Positions 30,970 to 41,438 of a stretch of DNA of 64,000 nucleotides are shown here, piece after piece. The position numbers and the translations under genes were made by a program. This DNA comes from Heracleum sosnowskyi (Eukaryota; Streptophyta; Magnoliopsida; Apiales; Apiaceae), in assembly GCA_030848705.1 (NCBI GenBank), contig CM061240.1:128266998-128330997 (forward strand). Reading direction: 5' to 3'. Each line of letters begins with the position of its first letter. The stretch's first letter is position 1. Under the pieces are notes generated by a model. The model worked only from the letters and a program-made list of their open reading frames with translations. It did no database searches and was not told where the DNA came from.

Positions 30970-33900
30970 TTGGAGGAGAAGATGTCACAAAATCGCAACG
31001 AACGTCCTAGGGATGAGGTCTTGTCTGAAGACAGTGAAGAAAACAACCATGCCCGCCATGAGGAGTACGTTCCCCATAGTGTTCCAAATCCATCTTATGG
31101 AACACCTATCGTAGGGGGACGACCACCGGTGCTCATAAGTAATTCTGACTTGATGGAACAACTCTATCGCATGGGTGATGCCTTGAATGGCTTTGAAGCA
31201 AGGTTGGATACGGTCGAAAGAAGCGAAGGAAGGGGTCGGGTCAGGCGACAACCCCATAATCACCATCGTACAGGTAGAGGCACCACGGGTCAGAGGAGGT
31301 TTCAGAATGTTACTCCAAGAAGGTTAGAGTATCAGGAGGATGGAGTCCCTATTGTTGAACTCCCCGATGATGAGACGGGCAGCCAAGATCAACCTAGGAG
31401 GGAACGACGTCCATCTCCACACCCTTATAGGTCAGGGCGATCTGAAAGTGAAATTCGAAGGGCTGATGAACTCCACCGAGACCAAGAACAACGATTGAAC
31501 AGGTTGAAGGATCGTCTTGGTATAAGACTTAATAATGATGATCTACGATTGTTGTTGGTCGAATGGCAGAGGGACAGAGAGGTAAGAGGGGAACAACCTC
31601 TTGATCCACGGCGTGAGCCCCCTGTTGACAGGTCGAGGCCCCATGGACAAGATCGTACTCAACCTCGCAATAATTCAAGACGTAACTTAGAAGTGCAACC
31701 TCATAATCCACAGCGAGAGCCCCCTGTAAACAGGTCGAGGCCCCATGGACACGAACAAGCACCTTCACGAGATGACCCACGTAATGATCGAGATGCGAGG
31801 CCCCGTGATTCACAGCGAGCGCCCCCTGATCTCAGGTTGAGGCCCCGTGATCATGAGCAAGCTCCCCAATCAGAAGGGTCAGGAAGGAGAAGGGATATGG
31901 AGCTGGATTATAGGAGTAGGGATAACGATCGAAGGAATAGGTATGATGCTCCTTATCGTGGAGGACCCTCTGGAGGAAGGGATCCGCACATATCATCTGT
32001 CTCATCCCAAAGTAGGTTAGGAGGAAGGCAGGAAGAGCCAAGGACTCGCCCTCACAGTCAGGAGGAGAGGACGCGCCATAATAGTCATGAGGGAAGGACG
32101 CGCCCTCACAGTCAGGAGGAGAGGACGCACCCTCCAAGTCCCAATCCAAGGATGCCAGAGACTCCTGCAGCCCAAGGAGAGATCCAGCCTCCTCAACCAC
32201 CTCCGCAACCTCCGCCTACTGGTAATGCTCAAACTAATGTCCAAACTATCCCAGGTGTGGGAAGCTTTAATGTGGATGACCTGAAAAAACTCCTCACACA
32301 TCTTGAGGGAGGAAGAGTCACTTCAACGGCTCAAGCTCCTTCTCCATTCTCTGCAGCAGTAAGGGAGGCACAACTTCCAACAGGATACAGGAATACAACC
32401 AACGACTTACGCTTCCATGGGAACGCCGACCCTGTTGAGTTCTTGGGAAGATTCAATATAGAGATGGATGTATATCAAGTGCCTGACTTGGCTAGATGTC
32501 GTCTTCTGGCAGCAACTTTTAGAGAAAGTGCGCAACAGTGGTTTCAAAAGCTTGGACCAGGTGTGATTACTTCATGGGAAGTTATGAAAACTTTGTTCCT
32601 GACAAAATTCCAAGCTACTGTGAAGTATGCCCCCCTAGTGACTACTTTGGCCAACATCAAACAGAAGGAAGGAGAAAGCTTAAAGTCGTACTTCAAAAGG
32701 TTCAATGCTGAGTCTACCATGGTCAGAGGGGCAACCGATGAGTCACTAAAAAGTTTCTTGATTGCGGGACTCCAAGTCGGAACTGACTTCTGGAAGCACT
32801 TACAGGGGAAGGACCCAGCAACCTTAGCAGACCTCTTTGCCCAGGCTGAATACTTTAAGATCGTTGAGCAATCTCTTGCTGACAATAAAAAGTCCGACTC
32901 CCAAGGGAAGGGGAAAGGTTCTAAGAGGAAGGATAGGTCTCCAAGCCCTGACTACCGGAGGAGAGGGTATAGTCCGAACAGGGTGAATGTCACTAATGCA
33001 AGGAGAGGTTGGACTCCACCAGACTATGACAGATTGAATAGATATCAAACAGGGAGTTACACATTAGCTGCTTCCGTCGAGCATATCTTTGAAGTAAACA
33101 AGGACAAGGGTTTATTCAAGAAGCCAGCACCGTTATCCTCATGGCAGAGCAAGGACAAAAGGAGGTATTGCTCATATCATGAATCAACTGGGCATAACAC
33201 TCACGAGTGTCGGCAGCTAAAGGAAGAAATCGAAGAATTGATCAAGGCCGGATACCTGACCGACTGGATCGTCAGGGAAGTGAAGAAGCATAATGGTGAA
33301 ACTGATAAAAGAATGGAAAGGGAACATGCTCCGGAAAGGGATGATGACAGATCTAAGGATGTTCAGTTTGCTCGGGCTGGAAGCATTCATACTATCTTTG
33401 GGAACGCACTAGAAAAATATGCCAGGGAAGCACGTTATAAGCCCTTAACTAATGTGAACAGCTTGGAACTTAAACCTCCCAAGTTGTTCAAGGGGGAATC
33501 AGTAGATATTACATTTACTGAGGAAGAAGCAAGATGGGTACATCATCCTCACAGTGACGCCCTAGTCGTTGCCATACAGATTGGTCCTATGAATGTACAC
33601 CGAGTATTTGTGGACAATGGAAGTTCGGTAAATATTCTCTACTACAGCACTTATAAGAAGTTGGGTTTGCCTGATAAGGATATTGTCCGAGAGGATGCTT
33701 GGATTTATGGTTTCACTGGAGAAGCTGTCAGAGTTATGGGTGTAATTAAGCTTCCGGTTACACTTGGTGAAGGTCCTCTATCTGTGACTCAGATGATAGA
33801 ATTTATGGTATTGGATCAAGAATCTGCCCACAATGCCTTGGTAGGAAGGCCTTTGCTTAAAGAGATGAAGGTAGTTACTTCCATTTATCATTTGATAATA

Positions 33901-34155
33901 AAATTCCCTACTCCAAATGGGGTTGGTTCAGTTCGAGGGTCACAATATGATTCAAGGGAGTGCTATCATAGAACTGTCAAGGGTTTTCGTCGTAATGGAT
34001 TAGGAGGACGCGCCCTTCCCCAAGAAGATGCCCAGGGATTGCTCAAAAATTCTAAGGGAGAGATTCATGTTCATTACACGGTTCAAGAGCCAGAAGATGA
34101 TGTCCCTCAGCCAAGGGCGCGCCCTAAGATGTTACTATTGGAGGCGCCCCCCTAA
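30970..34155 (+). CDS. Tat gag-protease polyprotein
   Basis: 1061 codons; a later ATG at 30982 (MSQNRNERPRDE) is the likely start. Order: polar N-terminus, an Arg/Pro-rich region with four loose repeats of REPPVxRSRPHG (about residues 210-305), Gln/Pro-rich linker, the retrotransposon gag domain (about 475-640, with QQWFQKLGPG and LFLTKFQAT), a basic segment, a zinc-knuckle-like CSYHESTGHNTHEC (about 735), and a retropepsin with FVDNGSSVNILY (about 880) and ALVGRPLL. No stop or frameshift. It ends GCG CCC CCC TAA; the pol frame is -1 and overlaps the last 28 bases. Confidence 0.9.
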   Translation: MEEKMSQNRNERPRDEVLSEDSEENNHARHEEYVPHSVPNPSYGTPIVGGRPPVLISNSDLMEQLYRMGDALNGFEARLDTVERSEGRGRVRRQPHNHHRTGRGTTGQRRFQNVTPRRLEYQEDGVPIVELPDDETGSQDQPRRERRPSPHPYRSGRSESEIRRADELHRDQEQRLNRLKDRLGIRLNNDDLRLLLVEWQRDREVRGEQPLDPRREPPVDRSRPHGQDRTQPRNNSRRNLEVQPHNPQREPPVNRSRPHGHEQAPSRDDPRNDRDARPRDSQRAPPDLRLRPRDHEQAPQSEGSGRRRDMELDYRSRDNDRRNRYDAPYRGGPSGGRDPHISSVSSQSRLGGRQEEPRTRPHSQEERTRHNSHEGRTRPHSQEERTHPPSPNPRMPETPAAQGEIQPPQPPPQPPPTGNAQTNVQTIPGVGSFNVDDLKKLLTHLEGGRVTSTAQAPSPFSAAVREAQLPTGYRNTTNDLRFHGNADPVEFLGRFNIEMDVYQVPDLARCRLLAATFRESAQQWFQKLGPGVITSWEVMKTLFLTKFQATVKYAPLVTTLANIKQKEGESLKSYFKRFNAESTMVRGATDESLKSFLIAGLQVGTDFWKHLQGKDPATLADLFAQAEYFKIVEQSLADNKKSDSQGKGKGSKRKDRSPSPDYRRRGYSPNRVNVTNARRGWTPPDYDRLNRYQTGSYTLAASVEHIFEVNKDKGLFKKPAPLSSWQSKDKRRYCSYHESTGHNTHECRQLKEEIEELIKAGYLTDWIVREVKKHNGETDKRMEREHAPERDDDRSKDVQFARAGSIHTIFGNALEKYAREARYKPLTNVNSLELKPPKLFKGESVDITFTEEEARWVHHPHSDALVVAIQIGPMNVHRVFVDNGSSVNILYYSTYKKLGLPDKDIVREDAWIYGFTGEAVRVMGVIKLPVTLGEGPLSVTQMIEFMVLDQESAHNALVGRPLLKEMKVVTSIYHLIIKFPTPNGVGSVRGSQYDSRECYHRTVKGFRRNGLGGRALPQEDAQGLLKNSKGEIHVHYTVQEPEDDVPQPRARPKMLLLEAPP

Positions 34156-37100
34156 TTGATGAACTTCAAGAAAGAATTGTTGAGAGCACCTATACCCTAC
34201 AGGGCGCGCCCTCAAGGAAGGAAGAGCTTGTTGAAGATGCACCCTCGAGGAGGGAGAAATTTACTGACATCTTCCCAAGGGAAGAAGGGTATGTGGAGGA
34301 CGCGCCCTCAATGGAGGATGAATTTGTGGAAGACGCGCCCTCAAAGAGTGAGATGCCTGTTGAAGATCTTCGTATTTTTGATCTTGATCTTGATCCAAGA
34401 ATTCCTATCCTACAGGAGAAGACAGGTCCTGCGGAAGAAACAATCTCAATCCCGGTAGACGCAGCAGATCTCAGTAAGGTTCTCAAAATTGGATCACAGC
34501 TAAGCAATGAGTTGAGAACAGGCTTGACTAATTTTCTTATGACCAACCTGGATGTGTTCGCTTGGAGTCATGCTGATATGATAGGGATTGATCCTAATGT
34601 CATGTGCCATCATCTAAACATATATCCTAATAAGAAAGGAATGCGTCAGAAGCGGCGTGCAATCAGTGGAGAAAGGGCAGTAGCTTTAAAGGAGGAGGTC
34701 GACAGACTCTTGGATGTGGGTTTGATCAAAGAATCTTTCTATCCCGAGTGGTTGGCAAACCCGGTGTTGGTGAAAAAGCCTAATGGGAAATGGAGAACTT
34801 GTGTGGACTTCACGGATTTGAACAAAGCTTGCCCAAAGGATAGTTTCCCACTCCCTCGGATTGATCAGTTGGTGGATGCGACGGCTGGTCATGCTCTCTT
34901 GAGTTTCATGGACGCTTACTCAGGGTATAATCAAATTCCCATGTATGGACCCGATCAAGAACATACATCCTTTATTACTGACAGGGGTTTGTATTGCTAT
35001 ATTGGAATGCCTTTTGGTCTTATCAATGCAGGGGCAACATATCAAAGATTGGTGAATATGATGTTCAAAGAGCAGATTGGCAAAACTATGGAGGTGTATG
35101 TAGATGATATGCTTGTCAAGTCCAAGGACGCAGTAGACCATGTGAGGCACTTGGAAGAAATGTTTGGAATTCTGCGCAAGTACAGGATGAAGTTAAATCC
35201 TCAAAAATGTGTCTTTGGTGTTGAGTCGGGGAAATTTTTAGGCTTTATTGTGAATCATAGAGGAATTGAAGCTAATCCGGAAAAGATCAAAGCACTCCTT
35301 GAAATGAAGTCCCCTACCAGTGTAAATCAGGTTCAAAGCCTTTGTGGACGGATTGCAGCTCTAAATCGTTTTGTCCCAAAGTCTTCTGATCGTTGCAAAG
35401 AATTTTTCAAAGCCATTAGGGGGGTCGACAAGGATTTCATGTGGACTCCTGCTTGTGAAGATGCTTTTAAGCAAATTAAGGAACAGTTAGGTAAACCCCC
35501 ACTCTTGGCCAAGCCTGTGGATGGTGAAGTATTGATTCTTTACTTGGCCATCTCTATTTACTCCATTAGTGCTGTGTTAGTACGAGAAGAGGATAGTTTG
35601 CAGTCACCAGTTTACTATGTAAGTAAGAGGTTGTTGGATGCAGAAACCCGATATTCTAGCATGGAGAAGTTGGTATACGCCTTGGTGCTGGCTGCGCGAA
35701 AACTACGCCCCTACTTTCAAGCTCATAAAATTGAAGTGCGAACTTCTTATCCCATGAGACACATTCTACACAAGCCTGAAGCTTCAGGAAGGATGTTGAA
35801 GTGGGCAATTGAGTTGGGACAGTATGATTTGGAATATGTTTCTCGGACGGCAATTAAGGGACAAGCCTTAGCTGACTTTATCCTGGAATTTGATGATGAG
35901 AGTGTGGGACGAGAAATCATTCTGGTGAACCCTAGCCCTCTTGCTCAGGAGGCAAGCCTTTTGAGAGAAGAGTATCCTTTTCCTTGGTGGACCATGTATG
36001 TCGACGGAGCAGTTAACAATGATGGGGCAGGTGCTGGAGTTGTCTTGACTTCTCCTGAAGGTCACCTTCTTATGAGTGCTATCAATTTCAAATTTGCGGT
36101 AACTAATAATGAAGCTGAGTACGAGGTATTGATTAATGGCTTGAAGTTGGCTTTGGAAATGAATGTGAAGAATTTGGTGGTGTTCAGTGATTCGAAATTG
36201 GTTGTTCAGCAGGTTGAATGAGGGTTCCAGACTAGAGGACCAAAGACAGAGGCATATATGATGAGTGTACGTCGCTTGATTCAACAGTTCAACATAGTCA
36301 GACTTGAAGGAGTTCCTCGTGAAGAAAATTCCAAGGCCGATACTCTGGCCACGTTGGGTTCCCAAAGAGACACGGTGTTGATGGGAGACATTCCATTGGA
36401 AATTCAAGAAATTCCTAGTATCCCCGAGATGGAGCTAATGGTTGTAGATGAAGTACCAATGAAGACTTGGATGACTCCTATCCAAGAGTATGTACAAAAA
36501 GGAATTTTACCCGATGATAAGGGGGAGGCTAGACGTTTGAAATACCAAGCAGCAAGGTATGTGGAATATGATGCGGTTTTGTATCGAAGGGGTTTTAATC
36601 AACCCTTACTAAGGTGTGTTGATGGAGACGAGTGCAACTATGTCTTGAGAGAGGTTCATGAAGGAATATGTGGTAACCACTCGGGGGGTAGTTCCCTTGC
36701 TATGAAAGTGTTACGACAAGGATATTACTGGCCAACCTTGAAGGATGATGCTATGAAGTTTACAAGAGCGTGTGATCAGTGCCAACGCTTTGCGAACTAC
36801 TCGTCTATTCCTGCTACGACATTGACTTCAATGATAAGTCTTTGGCCTTTTGCTATGTGGGGGATTGATCTTATTGGAGAGCTTCCTATGGCTAAGGGGG
36901 GGTGTCAAGTATGCTGTTGTGGCTGTGGATTATTTTACTAAGTGGGCAGAAGCTATGCCCTTGGCAAAGATCACGGCCAAGAAAATCAAAGATTTTGTTT
37001 TTAATTCCATTGTGTGCAGGTTTGGGATTCCTTACAAACTCATATCTGATAATGGGAAGCAATTTGACAGCAAGGAGTTAAAGAAGTTGTGTGAAGATTT

Positions 37101-37197
37101 GAAGATTAAGAAAGATTTTGCAGCAGTCTATCATCCTCAGAGCAATGGGCAGACTGAAGCTATCAACAAGATATATCTTCCTAGTCTAGGGGGGTAG
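34128..37197 (+). pseudogene. Tat pol: RT, RNase H, archaeal-type RNase H, truncated integrase
   Basis: The frame is open from 34128, overlapping the gag stop in the -1 frame. Present are RT (PEWLANPVLVKK, AYSGYNQI, active site YVDDMLVKS at about 35098), RNase H, the Tat-type second RNase H (YVDGAVNNDGAGAG, NNEAEYEVLI, FSDSKLVVQQV), the integrase zinc finger (CDQCQRFA), and core motifs WGIDLIGELPM, ISDNGKQF and NGQTEAINK. Lesions: an extra base near 36216 giving a TGA at 36219-36221; a shift in the G run at 36896-36902; and loss of everything after the integrase Glu motif, where the frame runs into TCTAGGGGGGTAG and stops. Confidence 0.9.
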
Positions 37198-37770
37198 TGG
37201 TTTTGTACCCCATATGTTATCTATCTAAATAAACTAGAAGAAATAAATTTCCTCCTAGTCTAGGGGGGTAGTGCATGTACATCCCACCTTGAATAGTTGA
37301 GGTTTTCAAGTTTTTATTTCCCCAAAGAGCAGTAGCCTTGGGACCAGTGTGGCTTTCACACCGGAGCGCATTATTTATAAAGATCTCATCAAGAATTTTC
37401 AGAATATTAAGTTTGTTATGTTTAAAGAATATTTTGATTGCTTAATAAGGACGCGCCCTGAGATGTATAATGTTAAGACGCGCCCTATGATAATTAATAC
37501 AGTTAAAGAGCGTCGTGGAAATATGCTGAAGGGACGCGTTTTAAATTATTCTTTAAAATTCTAAACACGTCCTTTATGTTCACAAGATATATCTTCAACA
37601 AATTAACAGTGATGTAAACAATCAAGGTAGTTAAATAAAGCAAGTATACGAATAATAAAAGTTGGGAACCAACCATTGTTAACAACAGAGAGCCTAAGTT
37701 AGCTTACAACTTGCAAAGCAGTAAAGGAGGGCTTGCACCTCATAATGTTAATTTAAAGATTACATAAGAT
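37198..37770. other. Tat region between integrase stub and antisense gene
   Basis: The 21-bp string around CTAGTCTAGGGGGGTAGTG occurs twice (about 37178 and 37251), resembling the PPT (AATTGGGGGGTAGT) before the 3' LTR. Three GACGCG motifs (37450, 37478, 37533). No coding frame on the plus strand. Confidence 0.6.
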
Positions 37771-39643
37771 TCAAGACGCGTCATGAGCCTGATCAGGGAC
37801 ATGAGAATGGGTGTTCTCTACAGCATCATCAGCCTTTGAGTTATCATCCCCTGGGTTTTGAGACATTTTTTCTTGCTCCTTTTCAGGAGACACACCATCA
37901 GAGGACGCGTCCTCTTCTTCCTCACCTAGCACAGGCGACACCTTCTCAAGACCAAGGAACACCCTTTTTGCCTTAATCTCAGCAGCTTCGTCAATTTTAA
38001 ATTTGGAGATCCACTGCACGGTTTCATCACCAAACTTTGAGAAATCATAATTGGGGTCTTGAGCCAAGAAGCCTGAGGCGTAGTTTCTAAAACCCTTCAT
38101 AAAGGACGTGCCCTCAATCTTTTTCTTTTCTTTGGCCCAACCATCCTGCTGGTCATTCTTCAGTTCAGCAACTTGCTCCAATAGCTCGCGTTTTTCATCT
38201 TTCAAAGTGTTAACAGCAGAGTTTAACTCATAGGACACCTCCTCTTGGGTTTTAAGATTGTTCTCATAGAAACTTTTTTGTTGATTAAGTTCCTTTTGAA
38301 GTTTGTCAATTACCTTATCACGGTCTTCGACCTTCTTGGATAGTCTTCTTCTATCTTTTTCCAGAGCCTCAAGGCGCGTTTCTTCTTTTTGTAAGACTGA
38401 TTGCCTGTGAAGAGCAAAAATCAGAATTTCAGAGGACGCCCTGATTATGGCTTCGTTTTCAGCAGAAGGGTCCCTATTTCTCCACTTTACTATATCTTCA
38501 TCGTTGACATAGGGAATTGCCAATGGACTCAAGGCAGCTGAGACCAGGGAGAATGAGGTAGATTTATTTTTCTTAGAGGACGCGTCCTCAAAGGTATCAA
38601 CAGCTTCAGGAACTTCTTTCCTCTTCCTCTCTTTATTCTTCTCTAAGTCAATTATGACTTGAGTTTTCTTCACCTCAGCTTGGTTTTTCTTTGCATCTTT
38701 TCTTGGAGGACGCGCCCTTGGAGTTTTTCCAGTTTGTACAGAGGGGGCAACGCCCATTTCAAGACCCCAGCCTGATGGTAGACCGTCCATACCTGGTTAA
38801 AATTAATAAAATATTAGAATGCGTCCTTAAAAATTAAGTATGATTGTACTAACAAATGACAAGTAAAGCAAAAAATATGAACACTAATGTGACTATATAC
38901 CAGGTTGAGAGGACGCGCCCTCTTCAACATGAGAACTCTCTTCATTCTCAGCTCCCTCCTCATCATCAGAATCACAATCTTTGGAACCTTTGATGGGAAT
39001 ACCTTTTCTAAATCGTTGGAAGGGAATAATGGATCCCACTTCCTTCCTAAAAATTCCAACTCTTTTTAGGTTGTCTTCTGTGATTAAAGTTTTTAGATTG
39101 AACCTTGAAGGTGGGAGGGATATGATTTTATCAACCCGTTTTTTGGCTTCCCCAAACAGCTCTTTTATGTTTCTGTTATCTAAAAATTGACAATTTATAA
39201 TGTAAGGATTAATAACAGAAGACTTCTCAAGACGCGCCCTAAATAAATAAAAAAGAAAGAAAGGACGCGTACTTACTATAATTGCAGTTGAAAACAACTC
39301 TGACTCTATCAACGTTCCAAAGGTAGAAGAATGGTTCTTTCCAATTTTTCTCGTTGCTTATTTTACCGTTAGAGAAGCCCATTTTGTTATGCTTATGTTG
39401 GGGAGTCAAGAAATAATATCCTTTGGAGGATTTTCTGATTGCAAAGAAGTAACTAAACTCGTCCATCGTTGGAGGAGTTGATATTCCTTCATCCTGGTAA
39501 AGTATAAACAAGGCGAGAGCTAGCTTGTAGGAGTTTGGAGAGAGTTGGATGGGAGCTATGTCATACCATTCTAGTACAATTCTGAGGAAAGGGTGTAAAG
39601 GCGCGCCCACTCCTAGAGACATCAGTTTTGGAGAGGTAACCAT
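37771..39643 (-). CDS. Tat antisense gene, three exons, 555-residue Transposase_28/coiled-coil protein
   Basis: Exons 39643-39277, 39179-38901 and 38792-37771, with donors GTAAGT and GTATAT and acceptors TTTTTAG and TAACCAG; both junctions are phase 1 and the total is 1668 nt without a stop. Exon 1 has WYDIAPIQLSPNSYKLALAL, the core of the PF04195-like domain also in the left antisense gene. Exon 2 is polar with an acidic end. Exon 3 has KTPRARPPRKDAKKN (basic) and a coiled coil of about 130 residues, then an acidic tail. Read antisense to gag-pol, upstream of the PPT/3' LTR, with its own TATA. Grande-type Tat elements have an antisense ORF in this place (recalled). Molecular role unknown; intact splicing and frame argue for recent selection. 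Confidence 0.75.
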
Positions 39644-39740
39644 TCGTGGTACCTTGAAAGGTAAAAAGATGAAGTGCGGCGACTAGGGTTTTTTTTCTGG
39701 AAAAAGAGTCAAGTAAAAAGGGAAAAGAAAACGATCTTAG

Positions 39741-39750
39741 GTATTTATAG
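39741..39750 (-). promoter_or_regulatory. TATA box of the antisense gene
   Basis: CTATAAATAC on the minus strand, about 100 bp before the ATG at 39643 and about 170 bp inside from the 3' LTR. Confidence 0.6.
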
Positions 39751-39905
39751 AGGAAGCTGCGCCTAATGGAAGACAACTGTCAATGCACGTGCTATCACGT
39801 GGTAAAGTCAGGACGCGTCCTACGTGAAGACGCGCCTTAGGCAATAGAAGTTGGGATTTTTTGACGAATAAAGAAATTCAATGTATTGTTTTTAACTTCA
39901 CACTG

Positions 39906-39919
39906 AATTGGGGGGTAGT
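39906..39919 (+). other. polypurine tract of the right Tat
   Basis: AATTGGGGGGTAGT directly before the 3' LTR start TGTTATAG; primer for plus-strand synthesis. Confidence 0.85.
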
Positions 39920-41307
39920 TGTTATAGCCAAAATTCGATAATGGGTTTTTAGGTTAGGATCGGGTCGAGTACGGATTCAATTGGAGATATCTAAGATGTA
40001 ATTAGGGCTAGAATTAATACAAAGAAAGGTTAGGGCTTGCCCTCATAGGGGTAAGGGTGCACTCCTTTAGGTCGTCCACCCCTTGAGGGCGCGCCCTCAT
40101 GGTAGTAACAACTTGGTGGATGATTTGACAGCTATATTGACATGGCATGACGTAAGGAAGATTCAGGATTTGTCCTCCTAGGGGAGAGGGTGTGCCCCTT
40201 TGGCCATCTAACCCCTAAGGACGCGTCCTCTCGGGGTAAACTGACAACACTACGTGGATGAAAGACTTGACAGAGAATAATGACTTCTTTTACTTGAGAC
40301 TGACACAAGGAAGATCTAGGGCTTGTCTTCATGGGGATGAAGGCGCGCCCTTTAGGCCGTCCACTCCTTGAGGGCGCGTCCTCCCGGTTTGAAGATACAA
40401 CTTGATAATGAAAAATGGTTTCCTTGGTTTGGTATTGACTAAATATTGAAGAATTCCCTCCTAGGATGTGCCCTAGGAGGGGGATGTCCGTGGTTGAAGG
40501 CCTCCTCCTGTATTCAATGGGCGCGCCCTCATTGGGGATGTGGGGTTAATCTTGGTGTGTGCTTTGGGAGCTCTGTTCCTGTACTCAATGGGCGCGTCCT
40601 CATTGGGGAACTTTGGAGTAATCCTGCACTTTGCACCCAAACACTTGGGATCACTTGTCCTGCTATCTGGTGGGTGCTTCTCATTCGGGGGACAAGGATG
40701 CGTCTAGCATTTAAGGTAAGTCATGGCTATACCTGCGTCTATGAATTAAGGAAATAGCTGGTAATGGATAGGACTAGTCCTCGACGGGGGAAGTTTCCTT
40801 ATCCATGAAGTCCTGACGTCATAGACGAGCCTTGGGCCTTTGTGGCTAGGCCTTATCGTTAGACATTCCTAAAGTGAGCTAAAACTCTAAGTAGGGAAAT
40901 AGATGGAAGTCCTACCTTCAAGTAAGGAAAGATAAGGAAGACATATGTTTAAGTATGGAAAGAATCCTATACATGGAAGGCGGTAGAAAAAGTCTTATGT
41001 CTAAGCATGGAAAAACAGCAGAAGACTTCGGATGGGCTCCGAAGATCAAAGACCAAGCCCATGGAGGAAACTTCCTCCCCAAGAACTATGTTGGCTTGAT
41101 TCCCTATAAAAGGGATACGTACGCACATTGTAAGGGGTCGAATGTTGAGAACTCTGAGGCAGCCAACATAAACCCTAAGCAATCTCAGCCACCAATTAAA
41201 CACAACCACCATACTCCGACGAATTTACCACCAAAGGACCACCGTTGTAGATCTTGATTCCGGCGAAGAACCCCAAACTTTGTTAATACCAAATTCCTCC
41301 GTTAACA
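39920..41307 (+). repeat. 3' LTR of the right Tat
   Basis: 1388 bp, the same length as the 5' LTR with nine substitutions and no indel (for example 39985, 40111, 40188, 40338 and 40375). Ends GTTAACA followed by TSD GTTGG. Confidence 0.97.
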
Positions 41308-41438
41308 GTTGGTGTTTAATAGTATAGTATTGATAGTAAACAAAAATAAGTAAGGGTAATTAAGTAAAATCATAAAATACCAAAAAACAGATACAGCATC
41401 GATGAAACTTTTAATGTTTCTTAAAAATATAGTATAGA

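Larger units (their letters stand above)
29540..41307 (+). mobile_element. young Ty3-gypsy Tat retrotransposon with antisense gene
   Basis: Full structure: TSD GTTGG (29535-29539 and 41308-41312), 5' LTR, PBS, gag-protease, pol, an antisense three-exon gene, PPT and 3' LTR; 11,768 bp. The two LTRs are each 1388 bp and differ at 9 sites. Pol has two frameshifts and has lost the integrase C-terminus, so this copy needs help from another element. The palindrome-like motif GACGCGYCC is scattered throughout. Confidence 0.97.
28287..41438 (-). mobile_element. Helitron, interrupted by the right Tat element
   Basis: Minus strand: the 5' end TCTATACTATAT is at 41438 and the 3' end GCATCGAACGGGTTTTAAGCTAG at 28287, between host A and T as Helitrons insert. 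The pieces 28287-29539 and 41313-41438 add up to about 1.38 kb. The inside has degenerate ~100-bp units around GCCCGTGATATTTTTGGAAA and CATGTTTTAGTTGAAAAAGG, shared with the Helitrons at 52.5-54.3 kb. No Rep/helicase, so non-autonomous. Confidence 0.75.

Noticed and set aside
31529..32301. Minus-strand ORFs inside the gag of the right Tat
   Set aside because: Low-complexity reverse readings of the Arg/Pro repeats; no start context or splice signals, unlike the real antisense gene at 37771-39643.
34128..34160. Ogre-type gag-pol intron in the right Tat
   Set aside because: No convincing GT-AG pair that joins gag to pol was seen; the overlapping -1 frame at a C run is simpler.
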